A stretch of 64,000 nucleotides of DNA, taken from the NCBI RefSeq assembly GCF_009727055.1, contig NC_052349.1, positions 39,199,865 to 39,263,864 on the forward strand, in the 5' to 3' direction. Every line of letters starts with the position of its first letter. Within the stretch, counting starts at the first letter, position 1. A program made the translations under genes and the position numbers. This DNA comes from Benincasa hispida (lineage: Eukaryota; Streptophyta; Magnoliopsida; Cucurbitales; Cucurbitaceae). This document shows positions 10,311-20,972 of the stretch, in pieces. The notes under the pieces are model-generated. The model ran no database searches. It was not told where the DNA came from and worked only from the letters and a program-made list of their open reading frames with translations.

Positions 10311-10799
10311 CCTCGCCATTATTCTATTGGTGGTAGCGCTACTTTTTCTCTTGAGCTACTGTATTAATCAATTAGCGGCGGATACTGGTTTTCTCTTTGT
10401 GCATCGTTCGGGATTGATGCTAGTAAAATCAAACTACATTGGGATTGATTCCGAGGTTGAATCGCTAGGTAAGTCAAACACAAGAAAGAAGTTCGACCCC
10501 AGCCCAACAGGTGTATGCATTCATAAAAGATGAAGTCCTACGTGATAATCAAGAAGATGAGAGAAGAAATAAGAAAAGAACAGATATTTCTCGTTCAACA
10601 AGTTTCAAAGAACATCTATTGATAGCTCGGGAAAATCAATGTAACATACTATTTGACTCTGTTTAACAGATATTCTTCTTTACAGGTACAATCAATACAA
10701 TAGTGAGAGGTAATAGCAGAGTTACTTGTTCTCTCGGTAACAGAGTTGGTAACATAGAACATTACAGATAGAACAGGTATTCTTCTTTTCACATTTATT
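10311..10799. other. Intergenic, replaces rpl2 3' end
   Basis: From 10,311 the frame of the rpl2 relic runs into unrelated sequence encoding a hydrophobic stretch (IILLVVALLFLLSYC, in a 99-codon frame ending at 10,533). I recognise no family. This is the new sequence joined to truncated rpl2 by rearrangement; the rest is AT-richer DNA without an obvious gene. Confidence 0.35.
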
Positions 10800-11120
10800 C
10801 TGAACTGTAGAACTTCGTTGGCAAAATGTAGCGGATTTGGCTTCTGCGATCATTGCTGCAGAAAGAATGGTAGATGACATGGAAAAACCTACTCATTCGC
10901 ACAAACAAAGGGGAAACTTCTTCGAGGCAACAAGACGGGTGGAGTGGAGAGCAAAAGAAAGGGGAAGAACATGCTACCAAAGAGCTGGGAACAAGCTTGG
11001 TAAACCTAACAAAGGGTTGGGGTTGTTTCATTTGTGGAGGCCCTCAAAGAGCCCGTGACTACCCAAATCAAGATAAATTGAGTGCATTGATCGCAGATGA
11101 AAGACAGGGGGAGAAGTTCC
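10800..11120 (+). mobile_element. Ty3/gypsy gag relic with degenerate zinc knuckle
   Basis: Plus-strand frames give ADLASAIIAAERMVD, a charged linker, then GCFICGGPQRARDYP, which matches the CX2CX4HX4C knuckle of plant gypsy gag except that the His is Gln and the last Cys is Tyr, followed by KLSALIAD. One frame shift separates the two parts. Only this C-terminal piece of gag is present. It is a nuclear-type retroelement scrap inside the mitochondrial block. Confidence 0.7.
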
Positions 11121-12644
11121 CTTTTTACCCCCCGTATGCTTCACACATTCAGTCTTTCTTCTCCCTTACATGATAGGGCTCTAAAGCCAAGTGCTTGCTT
11201 CAGTTAGAGCCCTGAATTGAATGGGGTGGGTTCGGTTCGTTCGAAACTATTCTTTAAATCTGACTTTAGGGCCTAAACGTTTACGGTCAATAAAGGAAAC
11301 ATTCGCAACACCTCTTATCTTCTATACTCTCCGCTAAGCTCCTCGGCAACAAACAGGACTCTTATAGATGAGATCTATTCTCTTAGCTCGGTGTACTCAT
11401 CGTAAGAAAATCTGGGTACTGGAAACATCCCCGAGTTTGGGAATTTTCAATTTGGGTGACGGTATTCTGCCTAAAGAGTAGACACAGGATAATTAAAAGT
11501 ATAAGCTCGATCCGCCTTCACTTACACAATTTCTTGAGTTAGACCTAAAATAGACGCAGAAAGGACTGATAGTGCTTCCATCCTATCTATTGAAAACAAG
11601 AGCATAGAAGTAGCCGACAGGCAGGGTAGCTGACTTGCTCTTACTACTCCCGTATGTTCTTCTTTCTATTCTTTTTTCCAATGAGAAGATGGAATTGCGT
11701 AACCCCTAGCTCAAACCCACCCGTTAGAGCAGCGACCTGGTTACTGCTTGAAGTCGAAGGCGGGAAAGGGGTAATGCATTGAGGATTGGACGGGCTTGCT
11801 TTAACCGAAGGGGGAGAAAGAAGGGAGTACGAAAGAAAGACTGATTGGAAGACAGGCTCTTTCTTCAACTCAAAAAGGATACAATGAAAATGGAAGAGAA
11901 GTAAGGGGTGAGGATATATCCATAGTAATGAGAACCCCTGTCTTGCTATTTTCCTTAGGCTTTCAAGTAGCAGTACCCGTCTATGCTATCTTTTCTGGAG
12001 TTCTTTCTTTCCTTTCTGGAGTTCACGACTTCTTGTTTGATAGCTCGCTGCGTGACTTTCTGGATGTTAAACCCTGAGGGATGTAGCTAACTAAGGCAGT
12101 CTGGATGCTAGCCAAGAGCGGAGCAACGCCTTGCCTGCAAGCTTTATGAGATTGTAGCTTTCTTCTATTTAAAAAAATGGATAGCTAGATAGGTAGAGTC
12201 CTTACTTTGAGTCTCAACACTTATTAGTTCTTTAGTCAGAAGTGAAGGTCGCTTGGTTCTGATAGGGAATGAGACTGAGAGATAGGAAGAGGCCCATGCA
12301 AAATCAGTAGATCGGGAAAAGGGAGTCAACGGGGGCAGTTAGCCGGTCGATAGATGCGGTGCTGAGGTCGCACTTCTCTTTATGAGTCTGTCCATTCGAG
12401 CAGTCTGTCGGAAAGAGAGCAGTGGATGAACTATCCCAATCTCTATCTTGAGTACCTGCGCTTACTGATTCAATTACAAGTGGTGGTTGACTCTTGATTC
12501 AATTCATCTGCACTGCTATCCCATTCCCCTAAGAGCAAAGATAGACGGTGAACCAAGCGAATCAAAAAGCAAAGAATTTAGTTGGTGATGCTTACTTCAG
12601 AAACAAAGCCATTAGTCTCACTCAAGAAGTCAGCTGCCTCTCTT
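11121..12644. other. Mitochondrial-type intergenic DNA, nothing recognised
   Basis: No gene, tRNA or repeat identified. The longest frames (about 74 codons, 11,644-11,868 minus) have no supporting features. Confidence 0.4.
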
Positions 12645-14170
12645 CTTCTTCTTCCTCTGCTTCAGGCGTGGGCAGAGCTTTTTATGTCTAACCTATTCGG
12701 TTTCTTGATTCCGAGACGAACTCCACCGCATCTTTCTCATTCGCGTTTCTCCTTCTCAAAACTATCTTCCCCACTGTGTCCTTCTGGAGATGGGATTGCG
12801 TTTCTGATCACCTCTAATGCGGATTCTTTCCGCCCCGGTATATGGGTCTCCCAGAACTGGCCTTAGATGGGGAAGATTCATTCATCGCTGTGGAATTTGA
12901 TACCAGTTTCGACCCTTCGCTTGTTGACATCAATGGGAATCATATAGATATTGATCTCAACAATATAGGTATATAAGCGAGGGCGTATCTTTGGCTTTTG
13001 TTAATGTTGTTTCAAGGGGGATTGATTTGACCAGTGGGAGACAGATAACGGTTTGGATTGAGTACAGAGATGCAATGAAAATGATCCGGGTGAGAATCGG
13101 GTACTCGCCGATTAGGCCTCCAAGTCCTCTTCTTGTTGCCCAAATTTACCTCTCCAAGCAATTAAAAGATTGAATGCATGTTGGTTTCTCTGCCTCTAAC
13201 GGAGAGGGCTCAACAGTTCACATTGTTGATTGGTGGCAATTCAAGACCTTTGGGTTTCTTCCATCTGCTGGAGAAGTGGCTATTAAAAGGTTTGAGAGGG
13301 CCAATGGAATTGATTGCGTGCGCAATCCTTGAACCAAAGAGTTTGAAACAATGGTGGGTTGTTTACGGCACAAGAACTTGGTTCAGCTTCAGGGATGGTG
13401 CTGTGAAGATACTGAGTTAGTTCTGGTTTATTATTACTTACCCAATGGAAGCCTCAGCAATATTCTCCACAGAAACTCCAATTCGACGAGAGTCCTGTCA
13501 TGGAAGCAAAGATTTCATATCGTTTTGGGGGTTGCTTCTGCTCTTACTTATCTGAATGCAGAATGTGAGAGGCAATTCAATTCAAAGAAAGAAATGTGAA
13601 GACTTGAAATATATTGCTTGATGCGGAGTTCAATGCTAAGCTTGGGGATTTGGGTCTGGCAGAAGTTTAAGAACACAGTTCGAATACAAGAGAAGCTACT
13701 ATACCGGCAGGAACAATGGGATATCTTGCACCTGAGTATGTTTATTTGGGTATTCCCACTGAGAAGACAGATGTTTACAGCTTTGCTGTGGTAGTGTTAG
13801 AGGTGGCAACGGGGAGAAGGCCTCTTGATGATAATGGAATTGTGGTTGTTGACTGGGTCTGGAACCTGTGGAAAAAGGGGAAACTAATTGAGGCAGCTGA
13901 TTCGACGGTTGATGGGGAAGAAGGGGTGGAAATGGAAAGGATGCTGATGATGGGACTTTCTTGTGTGCACCCAGACAAAAAAGGTGAGCGCCGGTGAAGG
14001 AAGCTGCAAGGATTCTTAGAGGTGAAGCACCACTCTGTGTTGCCGGTGAGTAAACCAAGAGTGGGCATTTGACCAGTTTTACCTGAATCTGAAGAAATAT
14101 TGAATCTCTGTGGAGATCGTCCCAGTCTTGATGATGCACTGTATATGACCCAACGGAGCCAATTTAGCTA
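12645..14170 (+). pseudogene. L-type lectin receptor-like kinase fragment (LecRK-S.6-like), dead
   Basis: A nuclear plasma-membrane receptor kinase gene fragment, intronless as is usual for this family. Legume-lectin domain at about 12,645-13,255: GRAFYV, GDGIAFLITSNADSF, FIAVEFDTSFDPSL.DINGNH, VSRGIDL, WIEYRDAMKMIRV, SPLLVAQI, VDWWQFKTFGF. It is joined directly at about 13,260 to kinase subdomain II (GEVAIKRFERANG), so the transmembrane segment, juxtamembrane part and glycine loop are missing. The kinase follows: [71 protein letters not shown]. The catalytic HRD Asp reads as Asn and DFG reads as DLG, with at least four frame breaks or stops. Assignment to the S.6 type is from remembered similarity of the C-terminal part and is less certain than the family. 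Confidence 0.8.
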
Positions 14171-14363
14171 AGACTTGCTCAGGAAAGGCCACATTACTTC
14201 AAATGGTTGTCAGTATGGGGTCTTTGTTGCAGTTGGTATCAGACATGGTTGAAGCTTGTTAACCAACACCAGTTTTCAATTTTTTATATCGGTGGAATTC
14301 CACCTTTCAACAAACCTCAACGAAGAAGTGTGTGTTCCTTTAATATAGTTTTTTATAACTATT

Positions 14364-14394
14364 CCTCTCCTTATAGTCGAGTGTATTATATAAC
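14364..14394 (+). repeat. 31-bp repeat, copy 1
   Basis: CCTTATAGTCGAGTGTATTA core. The same 31 bp with one mismatch occurs at 23410-23440 in the same orientation. Dispersed repeat of unknown role. Confidence 0.75.
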
Positions 14395-14567
14395 TCTGTA
14401 ATGCCCGAAAATGAAGTATGAATTCCAAATTCTTATCTATTTCATTCTCATTTTTACCGTTATGCACCTATTTCTGCTTATTTCTTGTTGTATAATTTTG
14501 ATACCTGTTGTCGACTTATTGTTAAGACTCTTTTTTATTTCATAGTTTGAAACTGTATTAACGCTCA

Positions 14568-14605
14568 CCTCCACCCCAAGGGCTCAGGCCCTGGTAGGGG
14601 TGGAG
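14568..14605 (+). other. Strong GC-rich hairpin
   Basis: CTCCACCCC (14569-14577) pairs perfectly with GGGGTGGAG (14597-14605), with an inner AGGGC/GCCCT pairing inside the loop. It lies downstream of the kinase relic. In plant mitochondria such hairpins can stabilise 3' ends of transcripts, but no intact gene ends here, so a function is not claimed. Confidence 0.6.
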
Positions 14606-15253
14606 TCGAGCTAGCCCAGATATAGTCTTTCAGTTCCTTTCTGATAAACAATACTACTCATAACGAAAAAGATCTCGATTTATTTACAGACAGATATCGT
14701 GTGTACTGATTGACCAGATGCGACCGATACCTGTTGACAGATGACAGACAGAAGAGCGGGAAGTAGCATATCTTTCAAGAAAAAAATTATGTTACTTACA
14801 AGCAAGTCGCCCCCCCTTGAATAAAATAAAAGCAGCTATCTTGAATAAAAGAGGGGAAAGCGGTATTGATTGAATTGACGGATTGTGGATGTCAGTCATG
14901 CTTTACCAATTTCCAATACCTACAGTTGATCCTGCTGATGTAGTTTGAGCATAAAAAGCTTCTATTTCTTTAGCACCTAGTCATGCATGCTGACCGAAGC
15001 ACCTGTACTTCAATCGATTAACCAAGCACGGGAGATATTCACTAAAAAGATAATCGGGATATTGAATATGAATAAAAGAAAGAAGGGTCGTAGACAGATG
15101 AGCGTTTGCGACCGTTTACAAGAGTGAATACCAAAACAGACAATTCCAGATGCCCTTAGACAGTTGCCACTAAACAAGTAAAGGACAACGGACAGTTTTC
15201 GTTGATATGGCTTGGACCGGTGGGATGATAGAGCTCAAATCAATTGAATACCG
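14606..15253. other. Intergenic mitochondrial-type DNA
   Basis: No recognisable gene or RNA. AT/GC-balanced sequence without long frames. Confidence 0.4.
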
Positions 15254-15697
15254 TTGGTGCCCTACGGCTATTCCATAGCTATCGCGGCTCACCTCCCGGC
15301 GGACTGTTCACTTATCAGCTCACCTCATCCCCTTACATTCTTCTTTGCTTGTTCGTCTATCGGTGAAATAGCAATAGCAGCGGAATCCGTCCTCTTCGTC
15401 GCTTACATCTTCTTCTTGTTTCAGTTATGTCTGTTGGTATACTTGGAGAAGGCGAAAGAAAAGCATTCGAGACATATCCTAGGAGTTGGTTGCTCTTTCC
15501 CCCCAGTCTCGATTTCTCCAAAATGGTGTGCGGCGAACAAGTACGCTTCGAACAGGAGCTCCATTCTTTACTTATGCCCGCTGTGTCAAGTATCATCTAA
15601 GGACTTCGATCGCTTCACTCAAGTCAAGATGAACTATGAAATTAAACAGCCACTTCGCTTTACAGCCACGCTTGTTCGCCTATCGGCTCACCTCTAA
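15254..15697 (+). CDS. Hypothetical ORF, 147 codons, membrane-like
   Basis: An open frame from ATG 15254 to a stop at 15697. It encodes a hydrophobic segment around residues 45-68 (SVLFVAYIFFLFQLCLLVYL), a plausible single transmembrane helix, followed by a basic stretch and a Cys-containing tail. I do not recognise a family and see no ribosome-binding or processing signal. Its last 20 bp before the stop region (15675-15694) are a member of a dispersed mitochondrial repeat family, which argues that the ORF is a chimera assembled by recombination rather than a conserved gene. Chimeric membrane ORFs in plant mitochondria sometimes matter (cytoplasmic male sterility), but nothing here demonstrates that. 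Confidence 0.25.
   Translation: MVPYGYSIAIAAHLPADCSLISSPHPLTFFFACSSIGEIAIAAESVLFVAYIFFLFQLCLLVYLEKAKEKHSRHILGVGCSFPPVSISPKWCAANKYASNRSSILYLCPLCQVSSKDFDRFTQVKMNYEIKQPLRFTATLVRLSAHL
15675..15694 (-). repeat. 20-bp dispersed motif, copy 1
   Basis: TTCGCCTATCGGCTCACCTC. The reverse complement recurs with one mismatch at 16035-16054 and at 17423-17442. The first two are inverted with respect to each other across about 340 bp. Shorter relatives (ATAGGCGAAGG) occur near 8,487, 9,509 and 15,873. Confidence 0.75.
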
Positions 15698-18600
15698 AGC
15701 CCCGCTATACTTCCATTATGGCCCAGGCCCACCCTATACAAGGACTTATTAGGTTCCTGTTCGCGACTATTGAACACCTATAAGCTCTTTCTTGTCAAGG
15801 TTGAAGACCTGATGAGCATTAGGCCTTTCTCTCTCTTGTTGCGATAGTAAAGCAAACCCTATTTATTTCACCGATAGGCGAAGGGTCGAAGTCAAGGTTG
15901 TGTATTTCACATTAGTGTTGATAATAAATAGGGCATTTTCAATGATTTTCTCGGTATTGTTCCAAAACCAATCTACTGTGCTACGCGACGAAGAACATGT
16001 CAAAAAGGTAGTAGTCAACGCGACGAATAGCCCGGGGGTGAGCCGATAGGCGAATAAGATGCCGATAGGCTCAGAGGACGAAGGAGTAAGTAAGGCGAAG
16101 AGGACAAAGTCAAGTAGTTCGTTCCGCTATACCAAAAGGAGGGGCTTTAGAGGCGACTTGACTTCTCCGCTTCATGGACTCCGCTCCTAAAGAAAGGGTG
16201 CTTTCATTCAATAAGAGATCCATATCTCTGCTTCGAAGGGACAGCACGAAGGTTACAAGGAAAAAGCCTTGCTACGAGCTCATATATGGATATCCAGCCT
16301 TAGTCAAAACCTTACCTTAATATCGTGGATAACGTTGATTCCTCCTTACCTCCCGTTCTCCGCCTAAAATTAAGTAAGTGTCTCAATAGCGAGAAAATCA
16401 TAGCCCTGGCACTGAAACAAGAGAGGAACCTCCTCCAAGACAAAGAGAGAGGAATCAGTCGTTTACCACTTTCAACGGAATTGCTACCTTTTTCTTGTTA
16501 TTGATAGAGTTGTCTTCCCCGCCCCTGAGAAATACGAGGGGAAAGAAGGATTTCGAAGAAAGGATTTCGGAGAAAAGAATGGCTGACAAGTTGACTCGAG
16601 ACTATAAGAATTAGAGGAGTTTTTTCCCGGTCTAGTGCCAAGCGAGCCGGACCCAAACCGAATACTCCATAATCAGTAAACAGCATAGATGCGAAGCATG
16701 TTATGCCGCCGCTTAAGGACTCTTCCCAAACGACTCTGAATCTCAAGTATAGAGAGGCTGTTTCATATAGTTTGAAAAGTGCTTCAGTGACTGACGATGT
16801 TGAAAGTCGTGTATGGCTTTCTAAAGAAGACGAACAACAACTAGCGGAGAACAAGCATAAATGCAACTCTCATTTCATCATTTCTAGTTCAAATATCCCT
16901 TATTGCCTAGTTCAACTATGAACCATCAAAGGTAGTCGGCGAAGATGCGCAGCGGCAAACAGTCCCGAGCCCGAGGTAGGTGCTTTGTTTGTGAGCCAAA
17001 AATTCAAAGATTAGTGATCCCACCGATTTTGATGTTGGAGTGCTTAAAGGCGTAACCTGTGTTGTCGGAAGTTCTTTTGAAGAAAGAACTACGGTACGGG
17101 TAATTAGATAAGGGGCAAGAATCATGAAATGCTCTTTTTTCCGAGGGCCGGTCCTTTTCTAGCATATGCTCAGCTGCACCAATAACTGATGCCTACTGGA
17201 AAATATTACCTATTAGATAAGTGGATTAGGCGCAACTCATGACCTCAGACTATCCTAAGAAGTCGGGTCTCCCAATCCAATTAAAGAAAGATAGGCAAGA
17301 CAGAGGAGAAGTATGACGGTACCACTTACCTTCCCCGTTCCCGGGGTTGGGAGTTTTTTTCAAATTTCGGGCAGCTGAATCTTATATCTTGAGCTATTCT
17401 CCTTAAGCTCTAAGGACGAATGGAGGTGAGCCGATAGGCAAACAGTACAGAGAAAGGGTGCTTAATGATAAGCATCACATACTAACTAATCCTGCAAAGA
17501 AGACTTGCAACAAAGAAAATCCTCTCACCAGGTTCGAGCAACTTTCAAATTCCTCTGGAAAGGGATTACCAGCTCCCCTAAAGCCGTGATGATTGGCTCG
17601 ATCCTAACCTGTGAAGAAAGAAGGTTTACCGCTAGGCGAACTAGCATAAGGCCGTAAGCCTTTGTAAGCTAAGGGGGAGCTTTCAACTGATGGAGAAACG
17701 TACTTTTCTTTATTCATCTCTATTGGTATTGGAAAGTGTTCAGTCTACGGCATTCCCGTAAACAAAGGCGGACCTAATCTTATCTTTCCTCTATTCCCGA
17801 TATAGCTATAGCACGGTGGAGTCGGCTTCTTTATCCGTGGTCGTGGTGGGGCGTACTCTCAATCTAAGCGGGATACCTTCATAGACCTACGTGAAGCTAG
17901 AAGTAACTACTTTCGATTTTTCTTATAGAATAGAAGGCTTTTAATCACTTTGATTTCTAGCAGTAAACTCTTCTGGGGGGTTTGATCAGTAGAGGGGACG
18001 ACTTCTCTTCATTTCTCATTTTCTTCGCTTCCCAAGATATTTAGGGAAAAGCCCCTTCTTTCAGTACAATAAGGGAGTGCTTTTCTTCCTTTCGTTTAGT
18101 ATTCGTAGGGATACCCACAATTGAGACCAGAGACTGAGGTCATATATGACCTTTTGAGGCTACATCTCATGATGTCTTTATTGGAGAACTCTTTGATGAA
18201 AGTTGTGAGCTCTTAGAGACCCTGGGCCTACCGCTCCGTGGGAATGTAAGGGGTTTTTTTATTGGCGGGACGAGTAGGAAAGTGGTTTTTTTATTGGTTC
18301 GACGGGACGAGTAGGACCTTCCCTTGAACCTAATTCAACTGTTGGGAGTAGGGGCTTTCTTGTACCGCCATACGCACCCAGACATTACACCAATTGTGGC
18401 TGGCCCAACAATTTCGAGAATGCCGTTGTCATGATGTTGATCTGGCTTCTGCGACTACGGCATCCGCGTAGCTCCGAATACGTGCATTGGAGCTCTTCGC
18501 TCGATGTCCCGGGTCGCTCTGTTGTAAACCGCTGTTTCGTCGGGCGGTGGCTTATTTCTAACACCCCACTTACTAGATCAAACAAATAAAGCTCCATTGA

Positions 18601-18821
18601 ATGAATAAACTTCTCCCTCCCGAACAAGGGTCAGTCAATGGTTCGGGGAAAAGCCTATCTGAGTGATGTTCAAAAACGGGAAAATCGTGCAAATTTCATA
18701 TATGTAAGATGCGGCAGGTATTTCTTTATTTTTCTTTGTTAAAGACCTATCATTGAACTAACTGATATCTAATCTTAGAATCAGGGGATTAGTGAGTTTG
18801 GGTCTGTGTTCCGGATGTGCA
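15698..18821. other. Intergenic mitochondrial-type DNA with short dispersed repeats
   Basis: No recognised gene. Contains two plus-oriented copies of the 20-bp GAGGTGAGCCGATAGGCGAA motif (16035-16054, 17423-17442) and one ACCGCTCCGTGGG 13-mer (18230-18242). Open frames at 16,498-16,866 (minus, 122 codons) and 18,385-18,627 (minus, 80 codons) have no recognisable domain and are not called as genes. Confidence 0.4.
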
Positions 18822-18938
18822 AGATGTCTCCGATGCGGTTGTGCTTTCGCCGTAGTCTTTCTATTTGATTGTTGTGGTTNAGATGTCTCCGATGCGGTTG
18901 TGCTTTCGCCGTAGTCTTTCTATTTGATTGTTGTGGTT
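18822..18938 (+). repeat. 58-bp direct repeat split by a single N (assembly join)
   Basis: The 58 bp at 18822-18879 are repeated exactly at 18881-18938, with one N at 18880 between them. Identical ends around a lone N are what an unmerged overlap between two contigs looks like. The true sequence probably has one copy. Confidence 0.85.
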
Positions 18939-19241
18939 GTGTGTTTCGAGATTTCATTGCCGCGATTCCGGCTACCTGATTATGCGGGAATCCCTAGTTT
19001 TCCTCTCTGAGGTTGATTGAATCTCTCCTTATCTGATTGTCGGTCTGCTTCACATGGATCCCCCGCCTCGTTTGAGTGCAGCTTTTTTCTGATCTTCATC
19101 CGGGTTCCTAAATTTCTCATTGGAATTTCTTTCATTATCTTTCACTTGATAGTGAAGGTTTTGGAATGGGCTTTTTCTTTTTTTCTTTTTCGGTATGACG
19201 CTCCACGGTCAAGGAGCGAAAGAACCAATTGGGCTGTGGTG
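18939..19241. promoter_or_regulatory. nad3 upstream/5' UTR region
   Basis: Non-coding leader ahead of nad3, pyrimidine-rich. No promoter core that I can identify with confidence. The final ~50 nt (CCACGGTCAAGGAGCG...) resemble the conserved nad3 leader of angiosperm mitochondria, from memory. Confidence 0.3.
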
Positions 19242-19597
19242 ATGTCAGAATTTGCACCTATTTGTATCTATTTAGTGATCAGTCTGCTAGTTTCTTTGAT
19301 CCCCTCGGTGTTCCTTTCCCATTTGCTTCCAATAGTTCAACCTATCGAGAAAAATTGTCGGCCTATGAATGTGGTTTCGATCCTTCCGGTGATGCCAGAA
19401 GTCTTTTCGATATACGATTTTATCTTGTTTCCATTTTATTTATTATCCTTGATCCGGAAGTAACCTTTTCCTTTCGTTGGGCAGTACCTCTCAACAAGAT
19501 TGATCTGTTTGGATCTTGGTCCATGATGGCCTTTTTATTGATTTTGACGATTGGATTTCTCTATGAATGGAAAAGGGGTGCTTCGGATCGGGAGTAA
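19242..19597 (+). pseudogene. nad3: NADH dehydrogenase subunit 3, one-base frameshift
   Basis: Subunit 3 of respiratory complex I, an inner mitochondrial membrane protein with three helices. ATG 19242 opens [21 protein letters not shown]; the homologous frame then continues one base out as [60 protein letters not shown] and stops at 19597. The break is at the C run 19301-19304, which has four C where five would restore the frame; with that base the gene would be 118 codons plus stop, the normal length. Codons such as TCC for Phe, CCG for Leu and CGG for Trp positions are what unedited plant mitochondrial DNA shows, since C-to-U editing corrects them in the transcript. It is 48 nt upstream of rps12, the usual cotranscribed pair. 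The deletion may be real decay after nuclear transfer or a homopolymer error. Confidence 0.9.
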
Positions 19598-19645
19598 TCA
19601 CTAGTGAGAGGGCAAAAAGAGGGGGGAAGGACAAAGGAAAGAGCG

Positions 19646-20023
19646 ATGCCTACATTAAATCAATTGATTCGTCATGGTAGAGAAGAAAAACGGCGCACGG
19701 ACCGTACTCGAGCTTCGGATCAATGTCCCCAGAAGCAAGGAGTACGCCCGCATGTTTCAACGAGAACACCAAAAAAACCTAATTCAGCTCCATGTAAGAT
19801 AGCCAAAGTACGGTTGAGGAATCGACATGATATATTTGCTCACATTCCGGGCGAAGGTCATAATTTGCAGGAACATTCTATGGTGTTAATAAGAGGAGGT
19901 ATAGTGAAAGATTCGCCAGGTGTGAAATCCCATTGTATTCGAGGAGTCAAGGATTTGCTGGGAATTCCGGATCGAAGAAGAGGCAGATCTAAATATGGTG
20001 CAGAAAAACCAAAATCGATATGA
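19646..20023 (+). CDS. rps12: Mitochondrial ribosomal protein S12, intact
   Basis: Small-subunit ribosomal protein S12, part of the decoding centre. ATG 19646 gives [20 protein letters not shown] and the frame runs 125 codons to TGA at 20023, the normal plant mitochondrial length with no intron. The highly conserved S12 cores are present: [17 protein letters not shown] (about 45-60), then [17 protein letters not shown] (about 72-88), [13 protein letters not shown] and a basic C terminus. Some conserved Leu positions are encoded as Ser or Pro (for example [10 protein letters not shown]), as expected before RNA editing. It follows nad3 by 48 nt as in most angiosperm mitochondrial genomes. If this block is in the nuclear genome, the copy is probably not expressed usefully: no nuclear promoter or targeting sequence is seen and it would need editing. 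Confidence 0.95.
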   Translation: MPTLNQLIRHGREEKRRTDRTRASDQCPQKQGVRPHVSTRTPKKPNSAPCKIAKVRLRNRHDIFAHIPGEGHNLQEHSMVLIRGGIVKDSPGVKSHCIRGVKDLLGIPDRRRGRSKYGAEKPKSI

Positions 20024-20515
20024 ATGGAAGATGCCTCTTTCACTTGTTTTTCTCGGTCAGTCGAGGGAACAACCACAATGTTACGCCCCAAAATCGAACT
20101 ATACGGAGCCCTTCCGAATGACCTCTCATGCAGTCTACTACACTAGCTAAGAAAGAGTGTATTAGACTCCATTCGCCCGTGGAGGTGAGTGGAGGAAGAA
20201 TCAAAAAAGAGAAAGGTATTGCAACTAATAAATAGTTGCTCGTTCATAAATTCAGTTGACCACTTATTAGTCTTGCTACACTACACGACACGAGTGACGG
20301 GTGAAGTTGAAGCAGACACGGTCGACATTCAGTCGACTTCATAAGTGATTCAACATACCATATGGAAATAATCAAAAAAGGAGAGAAGGGTCTCGCCCAG
20401 GTGGCTCCCGCAAGGTAACGACTTCAAACTCAAACAAAGAACGTTCTTTTGCATGAGTCAAAGAAAATGCTGTATGTATCTAATGCAAGACCCGTCGATA
20501 AGCTAAGTCTACGAC
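20024..20515. other. Intergenic region downstream of rps12
   Basis: No gene recognised. A 22-codon frame at about 20,079 (starting MLRPKIELYGALPNDL) is too short to call. Confidence 0.35.
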
Positions 20516-20972
20516 ATGAAGGAAGGCGAAGAAGTCCATTCTATTTTTGTTTCTCCTTCGCCCTCCCGTGCACCTGCCTTAGGCGGGGCCGATCCTTCAA
20601 CTAAGATAGTCGCGCAGCAGCTTCTCGTGGAGCCTCCTGCAGATCATCAGGTCCGCCCGGTTGGGCTCAACCTCAGAGAAAGGTTGAGTGAACAGGAAAG
20701 GGAGGCCTTTCGCCGGCTAATGTCTTCCAAGGAGTATCGGGGGGTGGAACGGCAAATGAACCTTTTTGAGGCTCCGGGCCGAAGAGCTAAAGCAAAAGGC
20801 CGCCGAGCTCGTGAATCGTCGTTCCATTCCGGTGGATGAAGAGTCAGATGTGGGGCTGGCAATCAATGTTCTCTTGGAGAAGAAGAGAGGCGACCTAAGA
20901 TTCCTCTCCAGGGCGATGAAGGCGATTGAGAATGGCAAAAGCCGCTTTTATAAAGCCTTCCTCCCTCCTTGA
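20516..20972 (+). pseudogene. Hypothetical charged coiled-coil ORF, split by a frameshift
   Basis: Two overlapping plus-strand frames read like one protein broken once. The first (from 20516) contains LRERLSEQEREAFRRLM and YRGVERQMNLFEA. The second, one base out from about 20,770, continues RAEELKQKAAELVNRRSIPV, then DEESDVGLAINVLLEKKRGD and FLSRAMKAIENGKSRF, with a stop at 20972. Together they would make about 150 residues, strongly helical and charged, with coiled-coil character. I do not recognise the family. The continuity of composition across the break is the reason to treat it as a decayed real gene rather than chance. Position 20,765-20,785 is where the frame changes. Confidence 0.4.
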
